Shown: one piece after another, positions 54,610 to 63,842 of the stretch
How positions within the stretch are numbered: the stretch's first letter is position 1
How the letters are laid out: each line of letters starts with the position of its first letter
Origin: Ammoniphilus sp. CFH 90114
GTDB taxonomy: Bacteria; Bacillota; Bacilli; Aneurinibacillales; RAOX-1
Assembly (NCBI RefSeq): GCF_004123195.1
Contig: NZ_SDLI01000001.1
Coordinates: 1-64,000, forward strand
Direction of reading: 5' to 3'
DNA: 64,000 bases
Notes under the pieces: generated by a model
Database searches by the model: none
What the model saw: only the letters and a program-made list of their open reading frames with translations
What the model was told of the DNA's origin: nothing
Made by a program: the position numbers and the translations under genes

Positions 54610-56564
54610 TATTTACTCTTTTCGATCACGATGGATTCTTGGAAATTTCTATACGTTAGATCATAGCTATTTGTATATAACCGATTCGCATGGGGAAGAC
54701 CTGGAGTCGGCTTCTCAAATATTCCACGATTAAACTGGAGAACAAACCGTGCTGCTAAGTCATCGTCATTAGATTCACGAAGTGTGTTTAGTTCAATGTT
54801 GGCCTGTGGGTTCAATCCTGAGCCCGTGGCAAGTCCTCCGTATATCCAGTTAAAGGAATTAGATGAATATACGGTTATAGTCTTCTCTGAGTAGAGATAG
54901 GCTGAAAAAGGTGATAAAGTATTCCATTGATTAACGGGTACATAGTTTTCATTAAGAGTTAGGTCATCATTATACTTTGTAGTTTCGTCAATATACCTAT
55001 TGGATAGGGTAATGATTCCTGTTGATATAATAACGAGATTTTGATTAGCTAAATTAGATATTTCTCGGATGACCACATTTCCATCTACAAAAATACTCCC
55101 ATTAATATTAACATCCCCAACGATGTCTAGATCCCCTTTAATATAAATGGTACCGGAAAAAGTAAAAGGAGTATCTTTATCATTATGAACGCCAATGGAG
55201 AAAGAGTTTGTACGCCCCATTTCGACAGAGGCATTATTGTTCAAATAGTAGAGATCGGAGTCGAGCTTCTTGTTCTTAATCGCTTGAGGTCCAATGTATA
55301 GCTTATTAATATAATTAGCTTGTAATAGGTCACTTGTAAGCCGGGCAGTGGGTAAAAAACCATCGGCATTCGATCCATCATGATCGCTGGATCGAAAATT
55401 GCCTTGTCTTGTTTCAATAAAGGCTGTACGGTTCGTAGATTTCTGTAAGTCAAGTTGTTGAAAGCCATCAGTCCAAGAAATTGGTTCACTCTTATTTGAA
55501 GAATCCTCAAGCATAATCGGTGGAGAGTCTCTCTCTACGGTAGCTAGTTTGCTAGAATCTTCGATAGATGCAAATTCGGAGTGGATAAAATCAGCCAAAT
55601 CCACATTATCTGAAAATAAAGAATGACTCGTTTGGGCTTTTTTAACAAGAGGCGGCTCCATTCCAGGATAGTAAGGCTTTGTTGGATCAGCGGAAATCAG
55701 CCCATTACTTTCAATCTTATCTAAAGGTCTAAATATCGCTCTAAGGTGTTTGCGGCTTGCACTTTCGATATTGACAGAAGGCGGAAGGGGATCAGTTGGT
55801 GTTAGCGAGGAAAAGGAGGAAATCATAGGTATGTTTCCTAATCCATTTTCCACGAAGACAACCCCTTCAATATAAGGCTGGTTATAGGAAGGTCCAGGAT
55901 GAGCCTCTGGAATATCTTTGTTAAGTTCGTTAGAGTATGAGCTTGTTCTATAGTTTACAGTAGTAAGGATTTTTTTTGCGCTAATGTTACCAATGATATT
56001 ACTTCCGCCAAATAACCTTAGTTCATTAGGTGTGCTTAAAGCGTAATGAAAGGCAGAGGGTACCGTGTTGATATATACCGTAGCGTCAAGTCTAACACGC
56101 ATTAATCGTTGATTTCTGTCGCCTTCGGCAGCAGTTGGAATACCAATTACTGAAACCTCCACTTCTTTGCTAAAAGGTTGTGAATAGGGATCAAAGGGGG
56201 GGTTCTTAAACTCAACCGTATTTTTTTCGTTATACATAATGGCGAAGGAACCGGCTCCATTTGGAAGTTTATACTCTGTGAATTTTTCCTTTCCATCTTG
56301 TGGGGAAGAAAATTTTTCTTTTAGAAATTGGGTTACCACGGCATTAACGTCATGTCCGGGTGTGGAAACGGATGTTTCCACTGATCTCTGGAAATATTGC
56401 AACCCGGCTTCTGCAAGCATCTTTCCTTGAATCTCTTCCGTTGCAACCATTCGATGTTGAAAGGATTGAAAGACAAGTCCTAGTAGAGCGGTGCCTAAAA
56501 CGGTGAATATAACAATAATAAGAACAACAGTTAATAAGGCAAAGCCCTTCTGATTTGATTTCAT
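54609..56564 (-). CDS. PilX-like minor pilin with beta-helix-like tail
   Basis: A 651-residue protein with a type IV prepilin-like start: KSNQKGFALLTVVLIIVIFTVLG, with cleavage expected after the glycine. Position 5 of the mature protein is Thr, not the usual Glu, as in PilX/GspK-type minor pilins. The long extracellular part ends with a repetitive segment (SGTIYIKGDLDIVGDVNING and on) whose short strands look like a bactofilin-type beta-helix. The ATG at 56564 follows AGAGGTAACACT. It is the last gene of the pilV-pilW-pilX-like operon and is far longer than most minor pilins (about 200 residues). Confidence 0.8.
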   Translation of the reverse strand: MKSNQKGFALLTVVLIIVIFTVLGTALLGLVFQSFQHRMVATEEIQGKMLAEAGLQYFQRSVETSVSTPGHDVNAVVTQFLKEKFSSPQDGKEKFTEYKLPNGAGSFAIMYNEKNTVEFKNPPFDPYSQPFSKEVEVSVIGIPTAAEGDRNQRLMRVRLDATVYINTVPSAFHYALSTPNELRLFGGSNIIGNISAKKILTTVNYRTSSYSNELNKDIPEAHPGPSYNQPYIEGVVFVENGLGNIPMISSFSSLTPTDPLPPSVNIESASRKHLRAIFRPLDKIESNGLISADPTKPYYPGMEPPLVKKAQTSHSLFSDNVDLADFIHSEFASIEDSSKLATVERDSPPIMLEDSSNKSEPISWTDGFQQLDLQKSTNRTAFIETRQGNFRSSDHDGSNADGFLPTARLTSDLLQANYINKLYIGPQAIKNKKLDSDLYYLNNNASVEMGRTNSFSIGVHNDKDTPFTFSGTIYIKGDLDIVGDVNINGSIFVDGNVVIREISNLANQNLVIISTGIITLSNRYIDETTKYNDDLTLNENYVPVNQWNTLSPFSAYLYSEKTITVYSSNSFNWIYGGLATGSGLNPQANIELNTLRESNDDDLAARFVLQFNRGIFEKPTPGLPHANRLYTNSYDLTYRNFQESIVIEKSK

Positions 56565-56575
56565 AGTGTTACCTC

Positions 56576-57244
56576 TCATTGACTATTACTTACAGGGAAC
56601 TCTGTTTTGACGAATCGAATATACTCAAAAGGACCTTGGTTGTTTTTTACATATTCTTCAATTTCCTTTATGTCTTTAAAACTAGCTTGCTGTTGATTAA
56701 CGATTATAGGGTCGCTGTTTTCGGCCGTCTTGGGAGCAATGATAAAATAAGTCGTTAGCAGCTGCTGTTCTTCGTCTAAAGAAAATAATCCATTCACCAC
56801 ATATGAACTCTTGTTGAAGTCAAAGTCTTCGAAGTGATAGGTATGTTTGGTAACCGTAGATCGAGGTGTTGAACTGCTGGGAACCTCAATCCTATAAGTG
56901 GCTAAGTCGGTGTGGTAAAGATTTTGCTTAGTCGAGTCAATCGTTAAATCACTAACCAATTTTCCGCTGTTAATTAGTTTAATCATATTGTTTTTATCAT
57001 CTGACCTTGTCGTTTGCAGCTCGAAATAATTAGCGTATTGGATTTTTTTCATGACATCAGCTATGACAAAATCGAGTTCTTGACGAAGGTTCGTCTGTTT
57101 TACGGTTTGCTGGAACACCGTAAAACCTGATAAGTAGAAGCTTGAAAGCGGGATAATGAAAAGGAAAAGGATAACCGTAGCAGCAAGAAGCTCTATAAGT
57201 GTTACCCCGTTTTGGTTATTTACATTTTTTAGATATTTCTTCAT
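56576..57244 (-). CDS. PilW-like minor prepilin
   Basis: A 222-residue prepilin. The leader ends NQNG, with cleavage before VTLIELLAATVILFLF; the mature protein has Glu at position 5. A globular, mostly beta domain follows. GAGG precedes the ATG. It lies three bases after the PilV-like gene and just before the PilX-like gene. Minor pilins of this type prime assembly and sit at the pilus tip. Confidence 0.85.
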   Translation of the reverse strand: MKKYLKNVNNQNGVTLIELLAATVILFLFIIPLSSFYLSGFTVFQQTVKQTNLRQELDFVIADVMKKIQYANYFELQTTRSDDKNNMIKLINSGKLVSDLTIDSTKQNLYHTDLATYRIEVPSSSTPRSTVTKHTYHFEDFDFNKSSYVVNGLFSLDEEQQLLTTYFIIAPKTAENSDPIIVNQQQASFKDIKEIEEYVKNNQGPFEYIRFVKTEFPVSNSQ

Positions 57245-57247
57245 AGA

Positions 57248-57631
57248 CTAATCCTCAGCAAGGGTAATCGTAGATAATAGATTGGATGATATTCTTTCAC
57301 TGCTTGAATAGATGTTAACCGTTATTAACTTAATAGGTGGATAATCCTGAAGGAATACTACAGGGTAGTAGTCTCTATTATTAATTTTTTGTTCTTTGCA
57401 TGTAATAAGGTTTGGATCAAGTCCTGTGTTTACACATTCATTTCCAATTTTCCACTGTTCTGCTATCTGCCTAGCCAAATTAATCGCAACCACTTCGCTA
57501 TCTTGTTTAGTAGAAATGGTGAAACTGTTGATAAAAAAGGCGCCAAATAATAGGAAGACAAAAGAAAAGAGCAATACGGCCACAAGGACCTCCAGTAATG
57601 TAAATCCAGAATTTTGTTTAATTCTCATCAT
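57248..57631 (-). CDS. PilV-like minor prepilin
   Basis: A 127-residue prepilin. The leader MMRIKQNSG is followed by FTLLEVLVAVLLFSFVFLLF, with Glu at mature position 5. A short globular domain with two cysteines (NECVNTG and LITCKEQ) likely forms a disulfide. It is the first gene of the minor-pilin operon and is divergent from the accessory-pilB-pilT-pilC operon. Confidence 0.85.
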   Translation of the reverse strand: MMRIKQNSGFTLLEVLVAVLLFSFVFLLFGAFFINSFTISTKQDSEVVAINLARQIAEQWKIGNECVNTGLDPNLITCKEQKINNRDYYPVVFLQDYPPIKLITVNIYSSSERISSNLLSTITLAED

Positions 57632-57797
57632 TTATCCTGCCTTTTTAGTAAAACTTTAGTATGTGCTTTCTTTTATTAATAGGCACTTTGTATTACAATA
57701 AGGTAGTCAAAAATATTCGTATTTTAGAGGATAATGTAACTTGCTGTCGAAAGATTAAGAATACCATAGGATTGATGTCATAGATAGAGGTGGTTTT

Positions 57798-58955
57798 TTG
57801 GGAGATTATATAACTTTATTCCTAGGCGTTCTCATTCTAATTCCTATTTTATATGTTCTACCGGTGAGAATAAATAAAAAAATAAGGATGCAATTAGCTA
57901 TAGCTTCTTTATTGCTTGCCGCCTTAGGAGTATTTATGCAGTCCTTGTTTATGTGGTGGCAGACAAGTTTAATTCTCTTATTGTTGGCTGGACTATTTGC
58001 GTATTTTATTGGGAAGAGAAATCGTGAAGGACAAGAAGAATTTATCCTTGCTAGCAATGAAGGGAGCGGGGGCGGTTTTTATGATGAACAAGGTGAAACC
58101 ATTAGGGTAGATCAGGACCCGATGGGATTACAATTAGGTAGCGACTCTTCCGAGATGACTGCACAAAGCAAATTGGAGGAAACTTTGGAATTTGATGAGT
58201 TCCTCCCTGAGGAAAAACAAATTGATGTACCGGAAGTGACTCAGGTAGCAATGAAGGAAGAGGGAACCCAGACCAAGGATATCCCATCAAATCCATTCGT
58301 TGAAAACGAGGCTCAATACATTGAAGAACTCATGAATGAAAATTCTACTCGTTCGAGTCTACTGATCCTGGAAACTGAAGAAGAGCCTTTTGAACAGCCA
58401 TTGAACACGAAAGAAAGGCTAGAGGCATTCGAAGTCTTGGAGGAGTGGAATAAGATAGATTTGGATGATGACGAAGGTGTAGAGGTAGAAGGAGAAAAGA
58501 TCTCTGAAGTTCAAGGGGAAGAGGAGCTTGAGGATGGTGAATTAGAACTGGGAGTAGAAGCTGAAGTTTCTTTGGTATTATCGGAGGAGCACGATCCTAT
58601 TGAAAGTATAGAAAATAATAAGGATACGGAAGAAGCTACTCCGGTCAAGGAGATACCTGGTGATCCTCGTCTTAGAAGCCAGATTCTGAACAGCATGCTG
58701 GAACAACTAACTAAGGCTGAAGAGATGATGGAAGAGGAAGCGTTTGAAGCTTTTGCTAAGGCTCATCTTGTTTCATCCCTTCCGGACTTAGATTATTATG
58801 TGTTTGCTTCCGTTCTGCGCAACTTTTACATCCAAACGAAGAACTACCGTAAATTGCATTTGTTACTGATTAGTTTACAAGAGCGTTATCAAGGGTATGA
58901 AGCGTTGAATCAAGAGATCGAGTACTTTTTAGAAGAGATAAATAACAAATATTGA
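57798..58955 (+). CDS. Membrane protein of the pilus operon, unknown
   Basis: A 385-residue protein. Three hydrophobic helices (about residues 3-21, 29-48 and 52-72) are followed by a long, strongly acidic and probably disordered region (about 90-290, rich in Glu) and a helical C-terminal domain (about 295-385, with LEQLTKAEEMMEEEAFEAFAK). The tail should be in the cytoplasm, close to the PilB and PilT motors. It starts at TTG with AGAGGTGG upstream. It heads a plus-strand gene set ending in pilB-pilT-pilC, but it resembles no known pilus component, so its role is unknown. Confidence 0.7.
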   Translation: MGDYITLFLGVLILIPILYVLPVRINKKIRMQLAIASLLLAALGVFMQSLFMWWQTSLILLLLAGLFAYFIGKRNREGQEEFILASNEGSGGGFYDEQGETIRVDQDPMGLQLGSDSSEMTAQSKLEETLEFDEFLPEEKQIDVPEVTQVAMKEEGTQTKDIPSNPFVENEAQYIEELMNENSTRSSLLILETEEEPFEQPLNTKERLEAFEVLEEWNKIDLDDDEGVEVEGEKISEVQGEEELEDGELELGVEAEVSLVLSEEHDPIESIENNKDTEEATPVKEIPGDPRLRSQILNSMLEQLTKAEEMMEEEAFEAFAKAHLVSSLPDLDYYVFASVLRNFYIQTKNYRKLHLLLISLQERYQGYEALNQEIEYFLEEINNKY

Positions 58956-59075
58956 TAACTGAACTTTTATTGTTATTGTTTTTATTCACTAGTAAAATAG
59001 ATGGAAACTAACAAATTTCCAGGGAAATGAACAGATATCGACAAAATTAATCGAGTTGGGTGTGGTGAATTTATA

Positions 59076-59807
59076 ATGAAGAAGAGCAGTGAAATCGTAT
59101 CTCTTCCAGTGATTAGTATTGTGGATGGGAATGAAGTGGGAACCGTTAAATCTTTAATTGTTAACCCTGGTCAGAAATCCATTGACTTCCTTACGCTTCA
59201 ACATGAGGATTGGCAAATTAATGCTAAGGCTATTCCTTTTAAGAAGGTAATTGGAATTGGGGAATTTGCCGTTACGGTTGAAAGTGCTGGAGATATTATT
59301 GACCTTACACATATCCCGGTAACGAGCGAACTCGTTACTAAGCAGATTAAAATTATTGGGACAAAGGTCATGACTCGTAAAGGGCAATTGCTTGGAGAGG
59401 TTATAGAGTTTAATGTAGATGAGGAAACCGGCCAGATTGCAAGTGTAGTAGTCCATATGCAAGGCGAGGATAAGGCATTGCCTGCACAGTATGTCATCAC
59501 ATTAGGAAAAGAACTCATGGTTGTACATGAAGATGTCATGAGCAAATTATCTGATGCAATTGAGGGGGACAAAGAGGCTAATGATCTGTACTCGGAGAAT
59601 TCCGAAAAAGAAGAACGACCTACGATTGACCCGCTAAAAATGAAGCAAATCGAAATTCTTGAAGGAAAAGAAGTAATCAAGGACATTTATGATGCCCAAG
59701 GTTCATTGCTCATTCCGGAGAATACGGTGTTGACGATAGACCAAATAGAGAAGGCTCAGCAATCAGGGCCGTCTGTACTTGTAGAATTATCTATGAATGT
59801 GCGATAA
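59076..59807 (+). CDS. Double PRC-barrel protein
   Basis: A 243-residue soluble protein with two PRC-barrel domains, the first about residues 5-80 (LPVISIVDGNEVGTVKSLIVNP) and the second about 90-165 (IGTKVMTRKGQLLGEVIEFNV). A third segment near the C-terminus begins with another barrel-like start (EVIKDIYDAQGSLL). PRC barrels act as small binding or scaffolding domains in RNA, photosynthetic and sporulation proteins. It is 12 bases before the VanW-like gene and in line with pilB. A structural or regulatory role in the pilus system is an inference from position. Confidence 0.8.
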   Translation: MKKSSEIVSLPVISIVDGNEVGTVKSLIVNPGQKSIDFLTLQHEDWQINAKAIPFKKVIGIGEFAVTVESAGDIIDLTHIPVTSELVTKQIKIIGTKVMTRKGQLLGEVIEFNVDEETGQIASVVVHMQGEDKALPAQYVITLGKELMVVHEDVMSKLSDAIEGDKEANDLYSENSEKEERPTIDPLKMKQIEILEGKEVIKDIYDAQGSLLIPENTVLTIDQIEKAQQSGPSVLVELSMNVR

Positions 59808-59819
59808 GGTGAGGATGTT

Positions 59820-61124
59820 ATGCAACCTGTATCTGACAGAGCCATTCATCAATCCAAGCTGTTTGTGACTCTTGTGCTGGCGACTCTTTTTCTTTTTAGT
59901 TTTCAATCGATTGCTATGAAGGTGTACGATCATTTCTTAGGTGAACCCAAATTCGCTGCAGGTGCTGCTATTGGTCCGGTGCCTGTAGAAGGGTTAACCC
60001 GCGAAATGGCGGTTGAAAAGCTTGGTTTAGCCGTGGAAACTTGGAGAAGCCAGGACACGATTCGAGTGAGGCTGGAAAAGAAGGAGAAAGTCCTAAGTTC
60101 CACTGCTTTTAGCATTGATGTCCTTTCAAGTGTTCAGTCAGCCCAGCTGAATGGGGTTTCCCCTTTAATTGTGTCTTTAGAACAAGAAGATATTAATTTT
60201 ATGCTAAGTAGTCTAGCAGATGCTTCTTTTATTCAAGAAGTAGACCGGAATGAACTTGATAACGTACTCTTAGGTTACGCTACGAAATTAGAAACACAAA
60301 ATATTTTACTTGATCTCAAGGATTTTCATACAAGAAAGTCCGCTCCTGTCGTTGAGACTATTGCCGAACTTACAGTGCAAACGCAAAGGGAAGATTCCCA
60401 ACTCATTCAATGGATTCCGAAACTGACTCAAATAACGATTCCAGCAGAAAGTACAGTTTCACTATTAACCATTTTGCAGGAACATCATATTGATCCGCTT
60501 CCTTCCGTTGCCCTTGATACCATTGCTAGCGCTATCTATCAAGCGATATTGCCTACTAATTTTGAGGTGCTGGAGCGAAACATCAGTAGGGAGCTGCCAC
60601 CCTATATTAAACTAGGATACGAAGCGAAAGTGATACCAGGAAAGTATGATCTAGTATTTCATAACCCTAATCCTTCTGATTATAAGTTTGGATTAACCTA
60701 TCGTTCTGGGGAGCTGCGCTTGGTTATTTCCGGATTGCCTCTTCCAAACGACTATACAATTTTGCTTGAAGAAGAACGATCGTTTCAACCAAAGACGGTC
60801 ATACATTATAATAGCCAGCTTGGAGATACAGAGAAGAATGTAAAGGTTGAGGGTCAGGCTGGAAAATATGTGAAGGTTTACCGCAAACCAGCTTCCACGG
60901 ATAAGATCTTAGTCGCTGAGGATTTTTACCCGCCTATTCACAGAGTAGAAGAGCGCAATGTATCGGAGCAGCTCTCAGTCCTCCAAGAGGATGGTTTAAC
61001 CTCAATGGTGGAAAAAGAGAGATCTCTTGAACCGAGCATAGGGAACTCTGAAGAGCCAGACGAGGTAGAAGAGTATAACGATCATCACGTAATTAGATTA
61101 AACTCTTATGATAAGGAGTTTTAG
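59820..61124 (+). CDS. VanW-family extracytoplasmic protein
   Basis: A 434-residue protein with an N-terminal membrane helix (about residues 14-33) and an outside domain. The VanW/YoaR-like features are the early peptidoglycan-binding-like repeat (PVPVEGLTREMAVEKLG), the G5-like strand pattern KTVIHYNSQLG and the closing EDFYPPIHRV. The C-terminal tail is acidic. VanW proteins are found with cell-wall functions, but their activity is not known. It precedes pilB by two bases, so it may help the pilus cross or anchor in the thick wall, the role that PilM/N/O/P/Q have in Gram-negatives. Confidence 0.75.
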   Translation: MQPVSDRAIHQSKLFVTLVLATLFLFSFQSIAMKVYDHFLGEPKFAAGAAIGPVPVEGLTREMAVEKLGLAVETWRSQDTIRVRLEKKEKVLSSTAFSIDVLSSVQSAQLNGVSPLIVSLEQEDINFMLSSLADASFIQEVDRNELDNVLLGYATKLETQNILLDLKDFHTRKSAPVVETIAELTVQTQREDSQLIQWIPKLTQITIPAESTVSLLTILQEHHIDPLPSVALDTIASAIYQAILPTNFEVLERNISRELPPYIKLGYEAKVIPGKYDLVFHNPNPSDYKFGLTYRSGELRLVISGLPLPNDYTILLEEERSFQPKTVIHYNSQLGDTEKNVKVEGQAGKYVKVYRKPASTDKILVAEDFYPPIHRVEERNVSEQLSVLQEDGLTSMVEKERSLEPSIGNSEEPDEVEEYNDHHVIRLNSYDKEF

Positions 61125-61126
61125 CA

Positions 61127-62788
61127 ATGAAGCAGACCCGTAAAAGGCTTGGCGATTTATTAATTGAAGCCGAACTCATAACGGAAGAACAACTTCAAAA
61201 AGCCTTGAAGGATAAGAGTCCCACGCAACGATTAGGTGATGCTTTACTACAGCAAGGATTAATTACCGAGCAACAGCTGATAGAGGTCTTAGAGTTTCAG
61301 CTTGGAATTCCTCATGTGACCCTTTTTCGATATCCTATCGATGCATCTCTTACACATTTAGTATCAAAGGATTTTGTTAAGAGAAATTTGTTAATGCCTC
61401 TTAAAAGAGAGGGCGATAAGTTGTTTGTAGCTATGGCCGATCCTATGGACTACTTTGCTATCGATGATTTAAGGTTAACTACTGGATTTCAGATTGAACC
61501 TGCCATTGCTGCTAAGGACGAGATCCTAAAGGCTATTAACAAATACTATCAAATGGATGCTACGATGGAAGAATTCATGGTAGATCTTCCTACAAAGATA
61601 GTAGGAGAAGAGCAACGTGTAACGGAAGAAGATTCTCCTATAGTCAAATTGGTCAACCAGATTCTGTTAAGTGCGGTGCAGCACAAAGCCAGTGACATTC
61701 ATTTTGACCCACATGAAACGAAGCTCGTGATCCGGTTTCGAATGGATGGTGAACTACATACGGAGAGAACCTTGCCGAAGCATATGCAAAGTGTTCTTAC
61801 TGCAAGAATTAAGATTATGGCTAATCTTAATATTACGGAACAACGGATACCGCAGGATGGTAGAATTAAAATTAACTTGGAATTTCATCCTATAGATCTT
61901 CGCGTCTCGACTCTCCCCACGGTTTATGGGGAGAAAATTGTTTTGCGAGTTCTTGACTTAGGAAGCTCTTTAAATGATCTTGATAAACTAGGGTTTAATA
62001 AGCTTCACCTGGAGCGTTACCAAGATTTAATCAAACGTCCGAATGGGATCATCCTCATAACAGGCCCTACAGGCTCGGGGAAGTCGGCAACGCTTTATGC
62101 CACTCTGAATCGGCTGAATACCGATAGCGTTAATATCATTACGATTGAGGATCCAGTGGAATACCAGTTGGAGGGAGTCAATCAGCTTCAAGTAAATGCA
62201 AATGTGGGTATGACCTTTGCTAAGGGGTTGCGGGCTATCCTTCGACAAGATCCAAACATTATTATGGTCGGGGAGATCAGGGATACAGAGACAGCTGAAA
62301 TTGCTATTCGTGCTGCACTCACAGGGCATTTGGTTTTAAGCACCCTTCATACCAATGATGCGATTGGAACGATTACTCGTCTTGTCGATATGGGAATAGA
62401 GCCTTTTCTTGTAGCCTCTTCTGTTTCTGGTATTGTGTCTCAACGATTAATTCGTAAGGTTTGTCGAGATTGTCGGCAGGTTCGTCCTCCTTCAGAGCGT
62501 GAAAAAGACATCTTTGCCAAGCGAGGGTTGACGATAGATCGCATTGCCTATGGCAAAGGATGCGGAACATGTAACGATACCGGTTTTAAGGGACGTATTG
62601 CTATTCATGAGATCCTCATCTTAGATGATGAGGTTCGAAAGATGATTATGAATGAAAAGCCGATCACGACCATTCGAGATTATGCCATACGAAATGGGAT
62701 GGTCTTTCTTTTGGATGACGGATTGCTGAAAGTCAAGCAAGGCCTTACCACAACCGAAGAGATTCTTCGTGTTGCAATCCAGGATTAG
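61127..62788 (+). CDS. pilB: Type IV pilus assembly ATPase PilB
   Basis: A 553-residue extension motor. The N-terminal MshEN/GSPII_E_N-type domain (KRLGDLLIEAELITEEQL) is followed by the ATPase core: Walker A GPTGSGKSATLY, the Asp box IEDPVEYQLEG, Walker B ILRQDPNIIMVGEIRD, the His box TGHLVLSTLHTND and a zinc-binding set (CRDC, CGTC). It powers pilin assembly at the inner face of the membrane. The start is two bases after the VanW-like stop. Confidence 0.95.
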   Translation: MKQTRKRLGDLLIEAELITEEQLQKALKDKSPTQRLGDALLQQGLITEQQLIEVLEFQLGIPHVTLFRYPIDASLTHLVSKDFVKRNLLMPLKREGDKLFVAMADPMDYFAIDDLRLTTGFQIEPAIAAKDEILKAINKYYQMDATMEEFMVDLPTKIVGEEQRVTEEDSPIVKLVNQILLSAVQHKASDIHFDPHETKLVIRFRMDGELHTERTLPKHMQSVLTARIKIMANLNITEQRIPQDGRIKINLEFHPIDLRVSTLPTVYGEKIVLRVLDLGSSLNDLDKLGFNKLHLERYQDLIKRPNGIILITGPTGSGKSATLYATLNRLNTDSVNIITIEDPVEYQLEGVNQLQVNANVGMTFAKGLRAILRQDPNIIMVGEIRDTETAEIAIRAALTGHLVLSTLHTNDAIGTITRLVDMGIEPFLVASSVSGIVSQRLIRKVCRDCRQVRPPSEREKDIFAKRGLTIDRIAYGKGCGTCNDTGFKGRIAIHEILILDDEVRKMIMNEKPITTIRDYAIRNGMVFLLDDGLLKVKQGLTTTEEILRVAIQD

Positions 62789-62796
62789 CAGGTGGT

Positions 62797-63840
62797 GTGA
62801 TGAAGGAACAACTTGAGAAACTATTGCAGATGGTCATCCAGCATAAAGCTTCAGACTTGCATTTAACGGTCGGCATGCCACCCGTCCTTCGCCAGCATGG
62901 GATACTTAAAGCTTACGGAAAACACTCTTTAAGTCATGATGACACGGAGTCGATGGCTAAAGTAATGATTCCGGATGAACGCTGGGGATATTTTCTGGAA
63001 AAGGGTGAAATCGATTTATCCTACAATCTGTTGGATGGCAGCCGTTTTAGGGTCAATATATTTCGCCAGCGATCCGCAGTTAGCTTAGCTATTCGTGCGA
63101 TTCCGTATTCCATTCCCACGCTAGAAGACTTATGTATGCCTGAAGTCTTGAAGGGGATCGCTGCGAAGCCGCAAGGGTTGGTCCTGGTGACAGGACCAAC
63201 AGGAAGCGGAAAATCAACTACTCTTGCTTCTGTGTTAGATTTTATCAATCAGAATATGAGAAAGCACATTATTACCCTGGAAGATCCGATTGAATATCTA
63301 CACCGTCATAAAAACTGCCTGATTGACCAAAGAGAAATTGGCACAGATACCCAGAGTTTTGCCAATGGACTTCGCGCAGCACTAAGACAGGATCCGGATG
63401 TCATTCTCGTAGGAGAGATGAGAGATCTTGAGACCATCTCTACTGCTATTACGGCAGCAGAAACAGGCCACTTGGTCTTGGCGACGCTTCATACAACAGA
63501 TGCACCTTCTACTATTGACCGAATTATAGACGTGTTTCCCGCTGCCCAACAGCCACAAGTGCGCTTTCAGTTAGCTTCCGTGCTGGTATCAATCATATCT
63601 CAACGCCTTTTCCCTACTGTGGATCGGCAGGGACGTAGAGTAGCAACCGAAGTATTGATAAACAATTCAGCTGTCGCGAATTTAATTCGAAATGAAAAAA
63701 TCCACCAGATTCCAAGCATTATGCAGACTAGTAGAGCTCTTGGAATGCATACGCTAGAAATGTCTATTGGGGAGCTATTACATCACCGGATTATATCAAG
63801 GGAAGCAGCTGAACCCTATCTTAAGGACGGGAGTCTATAG
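62797..63840 (+). CDS. pilT: Type IV pilus retraction ATPase PilT
   Basis: A 347-residue retraction motor. Key segments are HKASDLHLTVGMPPVLR at the start, Walker A VTGPTGSGKSTTLA, the Asp box ITLEDPIEYLH, Walker B LRQDPDVILVGEMRD and the C-terminal AIRNLIRNEK-type motif (here ANLIRNEKIHQIPSIMQT). It disassembles the pilus to give pull force and twitching. It lies eight bases after pilB. The presence of PilT shows that this is a retractable pilus, not a competence pseudopilus or a secretion system only. Confidence 0.95.
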   Translation: MMKEQLEKLLQMVIQHKASDLHLTVGMPPVLRQHGILKAYGKHSLSHDDTESMAKVMIPDERWGYFLEKGEIDLSYNLLDGSRFRVNIFRQRSAVSLAIRAIPYSIPTLEDLCMPEVLKGIAAKPQGLVLVTGPTGSGKSTTLASVLDFINQNMRKHIITLEDPIEYLHRHKNCLIDQREIGTDTQSFANGLRAALRQDPDVILVGEMRDLETISTAITAAETGHLVLATLHTTDAPSTIDRIIDVFPAAQQPQVRFQLASVLVSIISQRLFPTVDRQGRRVATEVLINNSAVANLIRNEKIHQIPSIMQTSRALGMHTLEMSIGELLHHRIISREAAEPYLKDGSL

Positions 63841-63842
63841 CT

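Noticed and set aside
44469-57797. Prophage or integrative element
   Set aside because: No integrase, recombinase, phage structural gene or tRNA attachment site was seen in the accessory block.
59198-59686. 162-codon minus-strand frame in the PRC-barrel gene
   Set aside because: The plus-strand protein has two recognisable barrel domains and a proper start; the reverse frame is Ser-rich with no known motif.
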